A DNA stretch of 64,000 nt. Source: Alteromonadaceae bacterium BrNp21-10 (GTDB lineage: Bacteria > Pseudomonadota > Gammaproteobacteria > Enterobacterales > Alteromonadaceae). Made by a program: the position numbers and the translations under genes. This document shows positions 27,700 through 37,411 of the stretch, in pieces; position 1 is the stretch's first letter; each line of letters begins with the position of its first letter. The stretch spans positions 1 through 64,000 of the forward strand of contig JAUHQD010000009.1 in assembly GCA_030418115.1 (NCBI GenBank), in the 5' to 3' direction. A model generated the notes under the pieces. It saw only the letters and a list, made by a program, of their open reading frames with translations, was not told the origin of the DNA and ran no database searches.

Positions 27700-28584
27700 A
27701 TGAATAGGAAAGGTATCGTACTTGCGGGTGGTTCAGGTACACGTTTACACCCTCTGACAACGGTTGTTAGTAAGCAGCTCATGCCAATTTATGACAAGCC
27801 GATGATTTACTATCCGATTTCTACGCTAATGCTAGCGGGGATCCGCGAAATCCTAATAATTTCTACGTCAGATGAATTACCTCGGTTTAAGGCATTGCTG
27901 GGGACAGGTAAGGAATGGGGAGTGGAGTTTAGTTATGTTGATCAACCTTCCCCTGATGGACTGGCACAAGCGTTTTTGTTAGGTGAGTCTTTCATCGGCA
28001 ATAGCGGCTGTACTTTGATATTAGGCGACAATATTTATTACGGGCATGATTTGCAACTATCGCTGAAAAATGCCGCTAGCCATAATAGTGGCGCCACCAT
28101 ATTTGGATATCACGTTAACGACCCTGAGCGTTACGGTGTGGTCGATTTTGATGAAAATTGGAATGCATTATCTATTGAAGAAAAGCCAGAAAAAGCAAAA
28201 TCTAATTATGCCGTCACAGGGCTGTATTTTTATGATAATGATGTGGTTGAAATGGCTAAACAAGTTAAACCCTCTAAACGCGGTGAGCTTGAAATTACTG
28301 ATTTAAATAGTATGTATTTAGAACAGAATAAATTGCGCGTTGAGCTTATGGGGCGAGGGTCAGCTTGGCTGGATACAGGAACCTTAGATAGCTTGTTGGA
28401 TGCGGCGAATTTTATTGCAGCGATTGAAAAACGACAAGGCTTGAAAGTAAGCTGTCCCGAAGAAATAGCCTTCCGTAAAGGCTATATTAACGCCCAACAA
28501 TTAGAAGCATTAGCCGCTCCGCTTGTTAAAAGCGGCTATGGAAAGTATTTAATGAAGATCCTTCAAGAACGAGTGAAGTATTAA
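27700..28584 (+). CDS. rmlA: Glucose-1-phosphate thymidylyltransferase RmlA (first copy)
   Basis: Makes dTDP-glucose from dTTP and glucose-1-phosphate, the first step to dTDP-L-rhamnose. The 294-residue protein has the nucleotide-binding [11 protein letters not shown] loop, the [16 protein letters not shown] motif, LGDNIYYG and [20 protein letters not shown]. It begins a four-gene set rmlA-C-D-B, 8 bases upstream of rmlC. A second, diverged rmlA is at 53082-53957. Confidence 0.96.
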   Translation: MNRKGIVLAGGSGTRLHPLTTVVSKQLMPIYDKPMIYYPISTLMLAGIREILIISTSDELPRFKALLGTGKEWGVEFSYVDQPSPDGLAQAFLLGESFIGNSGCTLILGDNIYYGHDLQLSLKNAASHNSGATIFGYHVNDPERYGVVDFDENWNALSIEEKPEKAKSNYAVTGLYFYDNDVVEMAKQVKPSKRGELEITDLNSMYLEQNKLRVELMGRGSAWLDTGTLDSLLDAANFIAAIEKRQGLKVSCPEEIAFRKGYINAQQLEALAAPLVKSGYGKYLMKILQERVKY

Positions 28585-28591
28585 AAACAAT

Positions 28592-29140
28592 ATGAATTTT
28601 ATTCAAACAAAAATCCCCGATGTAAAAATTATTGAGCCAAAAATGTTTGGCGATGAACGCGGTTTTTTCATGGAAACCTTCCGTGATGACCGCTTTAGGG
28701 AAAATTGTGCTGATGTAACCTTCGTACAGGACAATCATAGCAAGTCCAAAGAAGGTATATTACGTGGTTTACATTATCAGCTAGAGCATACTCAAGGTAA
28801 GTTAGTACGTGTTACCCAAGGCGAAGTATTTGATGTCGCTGTGGATATGCGCAAAAGCTCCTCAACCTATGGCGAATGGGTTGGGGTCTATTTGTCGGCG
28901 ACCAATAATCGTCAAATGTGGGTGCCAAGTGGTTTTGCCCACGGTTTTTATGTTACTAGTAAATCGGCTGAGTTTGTTTATAAGTGTACGGATTACTATC
29001 ATCCTCAATCGGAAGTCTGTATTGCTTATAACGATCCGCAACTGAATATTGATTGGCCGTTAGTTGATGGGCAATTACCTTCGTTGTCGGCCAAAGATGA
29101 AAATGGCTTAAGCTTTGCCACTGCCCCACAATTTGATTAA
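28592..29140 (+). CDS. rmlC: dTDP-4-dehydrorhamnose 3,5-epimerase RmlC
   Basis: Epimerises dTDP-4-keto-6-deoxyglucose at C3 and C5. The 182-aa cupin has the expected FGDERGFFMETF, FVQDNHSKSKEGILRGLHYQ (catalytic His) and GEVFDVAVDMRKSSSTYG segments, and the PSGFAHGF motif. It is 22 bases upstream of rmlD. Confidence 0.96.
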   Translation: MNFIQTKIPDVKIIEPKMFGDERGFFMETFRDDRFRENCADVTFVQDNHSKSKEGILRGLHYQLEHTQGKLVRVTQGEVFDVAVDMRKSSSTYGEWVGVYLSATNNRQMWVPSGFAHGFYVTSKSAEFVYKCTDYYHPQSEVCIAYNDPQLNIDWPLVDGQLPSLSAKDENGLSFATAPQFD

Positions 29141-29162
29141 TGCGAAAGAGATAAGTTAGTAG

Positions 29163-30020
29163 ATGATTATTGTAATTGGCAAAAGTGGCCAACTCGCCAA
29201 AGCCTTGGTCGCGGTTAATACGACGCATCAACTTTTATGTTTAGGGCGTGATGATATTGAACTAACCAGTCCTGACAACATTCAAGCTACGTTACTGTCT
29301 TATCATCCTTCCGCTATTATTAATGCTTCTGCTTATACTGCAGTGGATAAAGCGGAAAGTGAGCCAGAGCAAGCCTATGCCTTAAATGAGTTAAGCGTTG
29401 CTAATTTGGCCGAGTATTGTGTAGCGAATGGTGTGCATTTGGTGCATGTGTCTACTGACTATGTGTTTGATGGTCAAAAAGGCTCGCCTTATACGGTTGA
29501 TGATATCTACGGACCGCATAGTGTTTATGGCAAAAGTAAAATGGCGGGTGAGCAGGCTATTTTAGGGTTAGATAAGTTAAGTGCCTGTATTATCCGTACC
29601 AGTTGGGTGTATTCAGAGTATGGTCAAAATTTTGTCAAAACTATGTTACGACTAATGCAAGAAAAGCCGCAACTGGGCGTGATTGATGACCAGATTGGTA
29701 GTCCCACATCGGCTAAAGCACTAGCCAGAGCCTGTTTATATGCCGCGAGTAATAGCGTACAAGGCGTACATCATTTTACCGATGCCGGTGTCGCTAGTTG
29801 GTATGACTTTGCGGTAGCGATACAGCAAGCTGCAGTGGAAAAAGGCTTGCTCACTAAGTCGATACCCATTTCACCCATACCCACCAGTGCTTATCCTACT
29901 CCAGCGAAGCGACCAGCCTATAGTGTGCTGGACAAGAGTACATTACAAAGTCAATTTAACGGATTACAGCCTGTACATTGGCAACAAGAGCTGGCCACTG
30001 TAATAGATGAGCTCAAGTGA
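29163..30020 (+). CDS. rmlD: dTDP-4-dehydrorhamnose reductase RmlD
   Basis: Reduces the 4-keto group to give dTDP-L-rhamnose. The 285-residue SDR has the N-terminal GKSGQLAKAL NAD(P)H loop, NASAYTAVDKAESEP, VHVSTDYVFDG and the catalytic YGKSK motif. The first glycine-rich motif reads GKSGQ where GxxGQ is usual. It overlaps rmlB by 14 bases if rmlB starts at 30007. Confidence 0.95.
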   Translation: MIIVIGKSGQLAKALVAVNTTHQLLCLGRDDIELTSPDNIQATLLSYHPSAIINASAYTAVDKAESEPEQAYALNELSVANLAEYCVANGVHLVHVSTDYVFDGQKGSPYTVDDIYGPHSVYGKSKMAGEQAILGLDKLSACIIRTSWVYSEYGQNFVKTMLRLMQEKPQLGVIDDQIGSPTSAKALARACLYAASNSVQGVHHFTDAGVASWYDFAVAIQQAAVEKGLLTKSIPISPIPTSAYPTPAKRPAYSVLDKSTLQSQFNGLQPVHWQQELATVIDELK

Positions 30021-31140
30021 TAACTTTAAAGTAAAGTTATTGAAAAATTTGGGATTGAAAAGAACATTACTGGTTACCGGCGGTGCAGGATTTATTGGCG
30101 CTAATTTTGTTCATTATTGGTTAGCTAATAATATTGAAGACAGAGTTGTGGTGCTAGATGCATTGACTTATGCAGGCAATATCGAAAATCTTAATTTAGT
30201 TAAAGATAACGTCAACTTTGAATTTGTACATGGGAATATTTGCGATACTGCTTTAATTGAACAATTGTTGAAGCAACACACTGTAGACACCATTGTGCAT
30301 TTTGCCGCAGAATCACATGTTGACCGTTCAATTACAGGCCCCGATGCGTTTATTGAAACTAATATCATCGGTACTTATAGTTTACTAAAGGCTAGTAAGA
30401 AGATTTGGCTCGATGAGCCTAAAACGCAAGGTAAACCGCCTATCCCGCATCGTTTTCATCATGTAAGTACTGATGAAGTGTATGGCACGCTGGGGCCAAA
30501 TGACCCGCCATTCAGTGAAGCGACAGCCTACTCACCTAATTCTCCCTATTCTGCTAGTAAAGCTGCCAGTGACCATTTGGTTCGAGCTTATCACCATACT
30601 TATGGTTTAGCAGTTACCACCAGTAACTGTTCCAACAATTATGGGCCTTATCATTTTCCTGAAAAGCTTATCCCGCTCATTATTGCCAATATATTGCACG
30701 ATAAACCATTACCCGTTTATGGAGATGGCCAGCAAATTCGCGATTGGTTGTACGTGGAAGATCATGCTCGCGGTATCGAATTGGTAATCAAAAAAGGGCA
30801 GATTGGCGAGAATTACAATATTGGCGGTAATAACGAATGGGCCAATATAGATATTGTGAAATTGATCTGTAGTCGAATGAATCAAGCCTTTCAACATAAT
30901 GAGCAACTTGCACAACAGTATCCGTTGGCACAAAAAGCGTTCGCGCAAAAATCCGAAGAGCTCATTACTTATGTTATTGACAGGCCTGGCCATGATAGGC
31001 GCTATGCCATTGATGCTACCAAAACGAATAATGAGTTAGGTTACGAGCCTGTTGAGTCATTCGAAAGCGGCATTACCAAAACATTGGATTGGTACTTGTC
31101 TCGGTCAGATTGGTGGCTGCCGTTAATGGCTAAACCTTAG
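30007..31140 (+). CDS. rmlB: dTDP-glucose 4,6-dehydratase RmlB (first copy)
   Basis: Converts dTDP-glucose to dTDP-4-keto-6-deoxyglucose. The 377-aa SDR has [15 protein letters not shown], the [12 protein letters not shown] motif, HVSTDEVYG, the catalytic YSASKAASDH and [14 protein letters not shown]. The N terminus is about 20 residues longer than usual with ATG 30007; a TTG inside (30055) would shorten it, so the start is uncertain. In this cassette rmlB is last, unlike the common rmlBDAC order. A second rmlB is at 52011-53081. Confidence 0.95.
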   Translation: MSSSDNFKVKLLKNLGLKRTLLVTGGAGFIGANFVHYWLANNIEDRVVVLDALTYAGNIENLNLVKDNVNFEFVHGNICDTALIEQLLKQHTVDTIVHFAAESHVDRSITGPDAFIETNIIGTYSLLKASKKIWLDEPKTQGKPPIPHRFHHVSTDEVYGTLGPNDPPFSEATAYSPNSPYSASKAASDHLVRAYHHTYGLAVTTSNCSNNYGPYHFPEKLIPLIIANILHDKPLPVYGDGQQIRDWLYVEDHARGIELVIKKGQIGENYNIGGNNEWANIDIVKLICSRMNQAFQHNEQLAQQYPLAQKAFAQKSEELITYVIDRPGHDRRYAIDATKTNNELGYEPVESFESGITKTLDWYLSRSDWWLPLMAKP

Positions 31141-31296
31141 AAAATATGCTTGCTTACCAGCAAACAATAGTAAGCATTTTTAGTCGTTACCCTGAATTCA
31201 GGTTAGTTTCGTTTGTCGGCTGTTATTGCCCTAAATCTTTTTGTTTTCTCAATAGTACAAAGGATCTCGAGCAACCTTTAATAGTTAATACAATAA

Positions 31297-31339
31297 TTAC
31301 ACTAAATGTGACAGTTATTGCTGTAACTAATGTTCTACA
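31297..31339 (+). repeat. 43-bp direct repeat, copy 2
   Basis: The second copy of the repeat at 27246-27288, same orientation, one mismatch. It lies 61 bases upstream of the export protein gene. The two copies bracket exactly the rmlACDB cassette, with starts 4051 bases apart. Confidence 0.9.
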
Positions 31340-31400
31340 TAACAATTAGTTGCTGTATCATTATTGGGATTTTTCAATTTATGCATAGGCGTGCGATTTT

Positions 31401-34154
31401 ATGAAGTGTGGTTTAGGGAAAGCAACTCCGCTTATTCTCATCTTTTTTCTATTTTCTTCTTTTTATTTATTGGCTGCACCAACACCAACAGCAGCTCAAC
31501 TTGAGCAATTTAAAAAATTACCCGCCGCACAACAACAAGCCCTAGCCAAGCAGTATGGTATCGATTTGGGGCAGTCTACAAGTAGTCAAAATTCAGACTG
31601 GCAACAACCAGAACTGTTGCAGCCACGAAATACTAATGTTGAACTAACAGATAATTCGCAATTGTCAGAGTTAGACAGGATGCTGGCCGAACTGACTGAT
31701 AAGGAAGAATTAAAGGCCTTTGGTTATGATGTTTTTGCTAGTACGCCAACAACGTTTTCTCCAGTCAGTGAAATACCCATTCCCCTAAATTATATTCTCG
31801 GCCCAGGGGATGAACTGAATATAATGATGTATGGCAAAGAGTCGCAGCAGCTCTCATTGCGGGTGCAGCGTGACGGCAATATTATATTGCCGGACTTTGG
31901 TCCGTTCAATGTTGCAGGTTTAAGTTATGTTGAAGTCAAAAAAGCGCTGACATCCTTCGTTCAAGAAAAAGCCTTAGGAGTAGAAGTTTATATTTCTTTG
32001 GGTGAACTGAAAATGATGCGCATTTTTGTAATGGGAGATGCGTTTCAACCGGGTGCTTATAATGTTAGTTCGCTATCTACCATTACTAACGCATTGTACG
32101 TATCGGGTGGTATTAAAGAAATCGGCTCCCTTAGAAATATACAGTTAAAGCGTAATGGCATTCTCGTTGGGCACTTTGATTTGTATGACTTGTTGATTAA
32201 TGGTGATGCAAGCGCGGATCTATTATTAAAAGCAGGTGATGTCATTCTTATTCCATCAGTTGGTGCTCAGGTATCGTTGGATGGAGAGGTAAAGCGCCCA
32301 GGGATTTACGAAATCAAAAAAAGTGAAACACTTAAAGATGCTATTGCCATGGCCGGTGGGCTTAAGCCTTCCGCTTCATCTCATGATATTGTCATTGAAC
32401 GCCAGACTAGCGCCATTAAACAGCTCGAAAATATTGACCTTAGTAATCATCAAGAGCTGAATTTTGATATTCAAGCGGGTGATAATATTCGGGTGTCAAA
32501 GGCATCTGAAAGTTTTGATAATGCTATCGCCATTATAGGGGCGGTTACACGTCCAGGATTTTATCAATGGAAGTCGGGTATAAAAGTATCTGATTTGTTG
32601 ATTGATATTCGCTCAGACTTACTAACCTATGCCGATTATGACTATGCATTGGTTGTTAGGGAAACATTGGATAATTCTTATATCGATGTATTACAGTTTG
32701 ATTTGTCTGATGCCATAGTAAAAAAAGATACCAATGATCTTGAGTTACAACCGAACGATAAAATCTTAGTGTTTAGTCGTTTTGAACAAAAAAATACTCA
32801 AGTGTCCTTAAGTGACATGGCTGTGTCTGAAAGCGAATTAGAACGTCAGCAACGATTACAATTTCTTACTGCACTGAAACAATTTCGTTTTGTACGTAAA
32901 TTACTTACACCTGAGGAACAACTTACTGATAATGCAATGTCAACCGAAGTGGCAGTTGAAAAAGATGACATTGTTTATCACATTGCCGGCTTGATGGGGG
33001 AAATGAGCGAAGATGATTTAAATGCTTTAGATGAACAGCAGGTATTTAAGCATTTTTTGGTAAGCCAATATTCGCGCCAGCGTATGTTGAAGCCTGTAAT
33101 TAAACGTATTAAAGAATTGTCCTATAAAAATGGTATTAAGAAACGTGGGGCTCTGGCTTCGATTATTGGGGCGGTTAAGTTTCCAGGAGAATACCCCGTT
33201 TCACAGCGTTATTCGATGTTAGACTTAATCGCCGCTGCAGGTGGATTAACTGAAAAGGCCTACCTGAATGGTGGTGAGCTATCGAGAACATTGGATGACA
33301 ATGGCTTAACCGCAATTAAACACTTACCCTTTGTGTTGAGTGAGGTATTAGATACTGCCGCTGAAATAGAGTTGCAACACCAAGATCGAATTAATATTCT
33401 TGAAATGCCTAGTTGGCAGTCAACCTATCAAGTTGAATTAAGGGGAGAGTTTAAGTTTCCTGGTCTATATAGCATTAATCGTGATGAAACCTTGGGTGAC
33501 GTCATTCGTCGCGCAGGGGGCTTGACGCAATATGCTCATGCAGATGGTGCGGTATTTACACGTAAGTCACTTAAACAAAAAGAACAAGAAAATACACGCA
33601 AAGTAGCCGCACAACTGCAAAGAGAAATCGCAACCAAAAGCTTAGGTAACAATACTAAAGCTAGCATGTCATATTCTGAATTGAAAAACTTGGTTACTGA
33701 CTTAACTAAGCTGGAAGCGGTTGGTCGAATGGTTATTGATTTGCCATCAATAGAAAAAAGCGTAGTGGATAAGGATTTTCGACTTGAGCCCGGAGATATG
33801 CTTTATGTACCCTCGAATCCCAGTACCATCAATGTATTTGGTGAAGTCCAATTAGCATCATCACATTTGTTTGATAAATATTTGACTCTACAAGATTACT
33901 TAAGTTTGAGTGGAGGGCTTAAGTCTCAAGCTGATCCAAGCCGTATATATGTGATTAAAGCTAATGGCGGGGTTAAAATCCCGAGTAATAATACTTTTTG
34001 GTTTGCTGAGGATTCGCAAATTATGCTAGAGCCAGGAGATTCAATTATTGTACCTATTGATGGAGACTATATTGACAACTTATCTCTGTGGAGTACTGCA
34101 ACGCAGATTATTTATCAAGCTGCTGTGGCAATAGCTGCAATTTCATCAATTTGA
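31401..34154 (+). CDS. SLBB-domain outer-membrane polysaccharide export protein (OtnA/WbfF-like, Wza family)
   Basis: A 917-residue secreted protein forming or gating an outer-membrane polysaccharide exit. It has a signal peptide (about 1-26), a Poly_export domain (about 130-220, IPLNYILGPGDELNIMMYGKES) and several SLBB repeats (each with a VSLDGEVKRPGIYEI- or GAVKFPGEYPV-type start and a later GD-I-VP), to about residue 880. It is much longer than E. coli Wza (about 380 aa) and matches the long Vibrio OtnA/WbfF architecture. No Wzb/Wzc phosphatase-kinase pair is next to it. Whether it exports capsule, EPS or O-antigen-linked glycan is open. Confidence 0.85.
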   Translation: MKCGLGKATPLILIFFLFSSFYLLAAPTPTAAQLEQFKKLPAAQQQALAKQYGIDLGQSTSSQNSDWQQPELLQPRNTNVELTDNSQLSELDRMLAELTDKEELKAFGYDVFASTPTTFSPVSEIPIPLNYILGPGDELNIMMYGKESQQLSLRVQRDGNIILPDFGPFNVAGLSYVEVKKALTSFVQEKALGVEVYISLGELKMMRIFVMGDAFQPGAYNVSSLSTITNALYVSGGIKEIGSLRNIQLKRNGILVGHFDLYDLLINGDASADLLLKAGDVILIPSVGAQVSLDGEVKRPGIYEIKKSETLKDAIAMAGGLKPSASSHDIVIERQTSAIKQLENIDLSNHQELNFDIQAGDNIRVSKASESFDNAIAIIGAVTRPGFYQWKSGIKVSDLLIDIRSDLLTYADYDYALVVRETLDNSYIDVLQFDLSDAIVKKDTNDLELQPNDKILVFSRFEQKNTQVSLSDMAVSESELERQQRLQFLTALKQFRFVRKLLTPEEQLTDNAMSTEVAVEKDDIVYHIAGLMGEMSEDDLNALDEQQVFKHFLVSQYSRQRMLKPVIKRIKELSYKNGIKKRGALASIIGAVKFPGEYPVSQRYSMLDLIAAAGGLTEKAYLNGGELSRTLDDNGLTAIKHLPFVLSEVLDTAAEIELQHQDRINILEMPSWQSTYQVELRGEFKFPGLYSINRDETLGDVIRRAGGLTQYAHADGAVFTRKSLKQKEQENTRKVAAQLQREIATKSLGNNTKASMSYSELKNLVTDLTKLEAVGRMVIDLPSIEKSVVDKDFRLEPGDMLYVPSNPSTINVFGEVQLASSHLFDKYLTLQDYLSLSGGLKSQADPSRIYVIKANGGVKIPSNNTFWFAEDSQIMLEPGDSIIVPIDGDYIDNLSLWSTATQIIYQAAVAIAAISSI

Positions 34155-34275
34155 GTGTGCTTTAGCATTTAATTAGTTTCTACAGTTACATTTTGTATAG
34201 GAAAAAAATGCAGCATTCAATTACACTGTGCACAGTATTGAAGTCAGCAAAGGTTATCTTTGCGAAGAGGATTTT

Positions 34276-35352
34276 ATGATAAATATCCTAGGGGCATTAA
34301 TTGTTTCCTGTTTAACGACATTTTTATCGATAAAAGTGATTAAGCCTTTTGCTAAAAATATCGGGTTGGTCGATATTCCTAATGCGCGTAAAGCGCATAT
34401 TGGAGAAATTCCGCTAATTGGTGGAATTTCAGTGTTCGTTGGTGTTTTGGTCGCTACGTCGCTTTATTTACCAGAAAGTCAGATGATTAATTTATATTTG
34501 ATATCATCGGCAATGTTGGTATTTATTGGTGTACTGGATGATAAGTTTGATTTGAATGTGAGCTTTAGAGTTGTTGCTCAAAGTTTAATTGCTATGCTAA
34601 TGGTTTTTGGTGCGAATATTTATTTAAGCGATTTCGGCGATATCTTAGGATTTGGTGATATTAAACTCGGTGCTTTAGGTTTTATTATTACTATTGTGGC
34701 AGTTATCGCTGCTATTAATGCTTTTAATATGATTGATGGTATCGATGGCTTAAGTGGAACTATGGGGATTATTTCTGTTTTATCCATCGCATCACTTTAC
34801 TTGTTAGCAGGACAAACGGATTATATTGCGCTACCTCTTGTTATTGCTGCTTCATTGTTACCATTTTTATTTTATAACTTAAGTGGTTTTTCAAAAGAAC
34901 GGCGTTATCGCAAAATATTTATGGGTGATGCGGGCAGTATGTTTATGGGCTTTACCATTGTTTGGCTGTTAGTCATGGGGACTCAAGGAGAAGGGGCTTC
35001 ATTTAGAGCTGTAACAGGTTTATGGATTATTGGTATTCCCCTCATGGATCTATGTTCAATAGTTTTGCGAAGATTAAAGAAGGGGCAATCACCTTTTGTC
35101 GCAGATAGAGACCATCTACATCACATCTTTCTACGAATGGGGTTTACGGTAAAAGAGACCCTTCTAATAATTTCACTACTAGCATTATTTTTGGCTGGAA
35201 TAGGAATATTGGGTGAATTATTTAGGATTAGTGAGGTAACTATGTTTCTATCATTTCTGTTAACGTTCTTCGCTTATAACAGTGCACTTCAACACAGTTG
35301 GAAGTTCACAAAGTGGGTAAAAAAAATAAAAGGTAATGCTAATGAAGTTTAA
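34276..35352 (+). CDS. wecA: Undecaprenyl-phosphate GlcNAc-1-phosphate transferase WecA-like
   Basis: Starts glycan synthesis by moving a HexNAc-1-phosphate to undecaprenyl phosphate in the inner membrane. About ten transmembrane helices are visible, with the MraY/WecA motifs DDKFDL, the NAFNMIDGIDGL catalytic region, MGDAGSMFMGF and the HHIFLRMGF HxH-type loop. I chose ATG 34276, preceded by GAAGAGG at 34264-34270, which gives the family N terminus MINILGALIVSCLTTF (358 aa). Its end overlaps the pseudopilin gene by 11 bases, which couples glycan initiation to the secretion operon. Confidence 0.9.
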   Translation: MINILGALIVSCLTTFLSIKVIKPFAKNIGLVDIPNARKAHIGEIPLIGGISVFVGVLVATSLYLPESQMINLYLISSAMLVFIGVLDDKFDLNVSFRVVAQSLIAMLMVFGANIYLSDFGDILGFGDIKLGALGFIITIVAVIAAINAFNMIDGIDGLSGTMGIISVLSIASLYLLAGQTDYIALPLVIAASLLPFLFYNLSGFSKERRYRKIFMGDAGSMFMGFTIVWLLVMGTQGEGASFRAVTGLWIIGIPLMDLCSIVLRRLKKGQSPFVADRDHLHHIFLRMGFTVKETLLIISLLALFLAGIGILGELFRISEVTMFLSFLLTFFAYNSALQHSWKFTKWVKKIKGNANEV

Positions 35353-35758
35353 GTTGTCCTTGCCGAAAAATAGTAGAGGATTCACATTAATAGAATTACT
35401 TATTGTTATTGTTATTTTGGGATTATTAGCGTCACTTGTTGCTCCTGCTATGTTCTCAAAAGTAAGCTCTTCGCAACGTAAGACTGCAGCAACTCAAATG
35501 CAGATGTTTGAAACTGCATTGGATACTTTTCGATTAGATATGGGAACATATCCAGACTCCTTGCATGAATTAAGACAAAGTACAAAAAATGGTTGGGATG
35601 GTCCGTATTTACCAAAGGATTTACCACTTGACCCGTGGGGAAATCCATATCTCTATAGCACCCCTGGAGAAAACGGTGAAGCCTATAAAATGTCATCTTT
35701 AGGCGCCGATGGGAAAATAGGCGGTGAAGATGACAACGCTGATATAATACATAAGTAG
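35342..35758 (+). CDS. gspG: Type II secretion-like major pseudopilin GspG
   Basis: Forms the piston-like pseudopilus of a T2SS. The 138-residue protein has a short basic leader, the prepilin peptidase site RGFTLIELLIVIVILGLLASLVAPAM (cleavage before Phe, Glu at +5) and the C-terminal GspG signature: NGWDGPYLPKDLPLDPWGNPY, then SLGADGKIGGEDDNADI. Starting at ATG 35342, it has AAAGG 8 bases upstream; ATG 35336 is possible. First of eleven closely packed secretion genes. A prepilin peptidase is not in the window and must act in trans. Confidence 0.92.
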   Translation: MKFKLSLPKNSRGFTLIELLIVIVILGLLASLVAPAMFSKVSSSQRKTAATQMQMFETALDTFRLDMGTYPDSLHELRQSTKNGWDGPYLPKDLPLDPWGNPYLYSTPGENGEAYKMSSLGADGKIGGEDDNADIIHK

Positions 35759-35761
35759 CCT

Positions 35762-37411
35762 ATGCAACTTGAACAATTTTTGTCAGAAAAATTTCATGTT
35801 TCTTCAAACGATATACTGAAAGCCGCAGATTACCAAAAACGTCATGGTGGCCGACTTGAGAATATATTGGTCAATATGGGGAGTCTATCTGATGAAGCAA
35901 TCCCTGCAGTTTATTCCCATTATTTTAATTTACCCTTACTAGCGATTACTGATTGGCAAGACGTTGATGCCGTGGATGCTCCCGCAACAATAGTTGAATC
36001 GTTGATCGAAAGTCAGTGGGTGCCATTAAAAATTGATTCAAATGGATGGTTAATTGCATGTCGTGACCCTTTAAGTTTATCTGCCAACGAAGTGTTAAAT
36101 TGCATATCTGAAAACGTTGAATTACTTATTGCTACTGAAGCTGAAATTCAAATGTTGGCATCGAAGTATGATCGATATAGCCACAATGAAAGTATTGCCT
36201 TAGATAGTGATGAAGAAGATAAATTAAGAGAATTAGCAGCTGAAGCACCTACAGTCAATTTGCTTAACTCATTGATCACTAGAGCGCTCAGGCAAGGTGC
36301 TTCTGATATGCATCTTGAACCCTTTGATGGGCGATACCGAGCGCGTTTTAGAGTTGATGGTGTTTTGCATGAGGCTGAAATTTTGGCTCCGCGAATGCAA
36401 TTGCCTATAGTTACGAGGTTGAAAATTCTTTCAGGGATGGATATCGCTGAAAAACGTCGACCTCAAGACGGCAAAATTGAAATGAAAATTGCCAATCAGG
36501 AATTAGATATTCGAGTGTCCTCTCTGCCACTCACTGATGGCGAATCGATGGTATTGCGATTTTTGCGTAAAGAAAGTGTTAGATATGATATGGAAGTAAT
36601 GGGACTTTCAGAAGATATTAATCAATTAATTAAAGAAGACCTCACTAAAACAACAGGTGTTATTTTACTTACGGGACCCACGGGGTCAGGTAAAACAACT
36701 ACTTTATATACGTTTCTAAATGCACTTAATGATGATGATGTAAAAATTATTACTTTGGAAGATCCAGTTGAGTATAAGTTGGAAGGAGTGAATCAAGTCC
36801 AAGTTAACAGTGATATTGGATTTACCTTCGCAGCAGGTTTACGTAGTGTAGTCCGACAAGATCCCGATATTATTATGTTGGGTGAAATTCGTGACAAAGA
36901 AACGGCGCAAATCGCTTTGCAATCAGCTTTAACAGGGCATTTAGTATTTTCAACCGTACATACTAATGACGCCCCGGGGGCGTACACTCGCCTGCTGGAT
37001 CTTGGTGTTGAAGAGTTTTTATTGAATGCGGCACTGGTTTCTATCGTCGCTCAGAGGCTAGCGCGTAAAATTTGTGAGCACTGTGGGAGCGCTCATCCTA
37101 ATAATGATGAGTTAATTGATAAATATAAACTTGCTAAATTCGCTCAACGGTTTGACTTACAATCGATTCAGTTAAAAATCGGTGTTGGATGTGAACAATG
37201 TGCCAATACTGGTTATAAGGGAAGAATGGCAATTACTGAATATTTACGTTGTGACGATATAATTAAATCTTTAGATAAAGGTGCTGATTTTATTCCTGCG
37301 GCAAAAGCACATAACCACTCTCTTAATCGAAGAACGCTATTGGAAGATGGCTTTTACAAAGCAATTTTGGGTCAAACAACCATTGAGGAAATATTGCGTG
37401 TGGCAGGTTAA
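35762..37411 (+). CDS. gspE: Type II secretion-like assembly ATPase GspE
   Basis: The hexameric cytoplasmic ATPase that powers pseudopilus assembly. The 549-aa protein has an N-terminal MshEN/GspE_N domain (about 1-140), Walker A GPTGSGKTTT at 305-314, the Asp box ITLEDPVEYKLEGVNQ, Walker B DPDIIMLGEIRD at 367-378, the His box STVHTNDA and the zinc-binding tetracysteine region (CEHC near 438 and CEQC near 478). It starts 3 bases after gspG and abuts gspF with TAATG. Confidence 0.94.
   Translation: MQLEQFLSEKFHVSSNDILKAADYQKRHGGRLENILVNMGSLSDEAIPAVYSHYFNLPLLAITDWQDVDAVDAPATIVESLIESQWVPLKIDSNGWLIACRDPLSLSANEVLNCISENVELLIATEAEIQMLASKYDRYSHNESIALDSDEEDKLRELAAEAPTVNLLNSLITRALRQGASDMHLEPFDGRYRARFRVDGVLHEAEILAPRMQLPIVTRLKILSGMDIAEKRRPQDGKIEMKIANQELDIRVSSLPLTDGESMVLRFLRKESVRYDMEVMGLSEDINQLIKEDLTKTTGVILLTGPTGSGKTTTLYTFLNALNDDDVKIITLEDPVEYKLEGVNQVQVNSDIGFTFAAGLRSVVRQDPDIIMLGEIRDKETAQIALQSALTGHLVFSTVHTNDAPGAYTRLLDLGVEEFLLNAALVSIVAQRLARKICEHCGSAHPNNDELIDKYKLAKFAQRFDLQSIQLKIGVGCEQCANTGYKGRMAITEYLRCDDIIKSLDKGADFIPAAKAHNHSLNRRTLLEDGFYKAILGQTTIEEILRVAG

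Noticed and set aside
31146-31349. 67-residue open frame between rmlB and the export gene
   Set aside because: It runs through the 43-bp repeat, has no ribosome site and no recognisable protein features.
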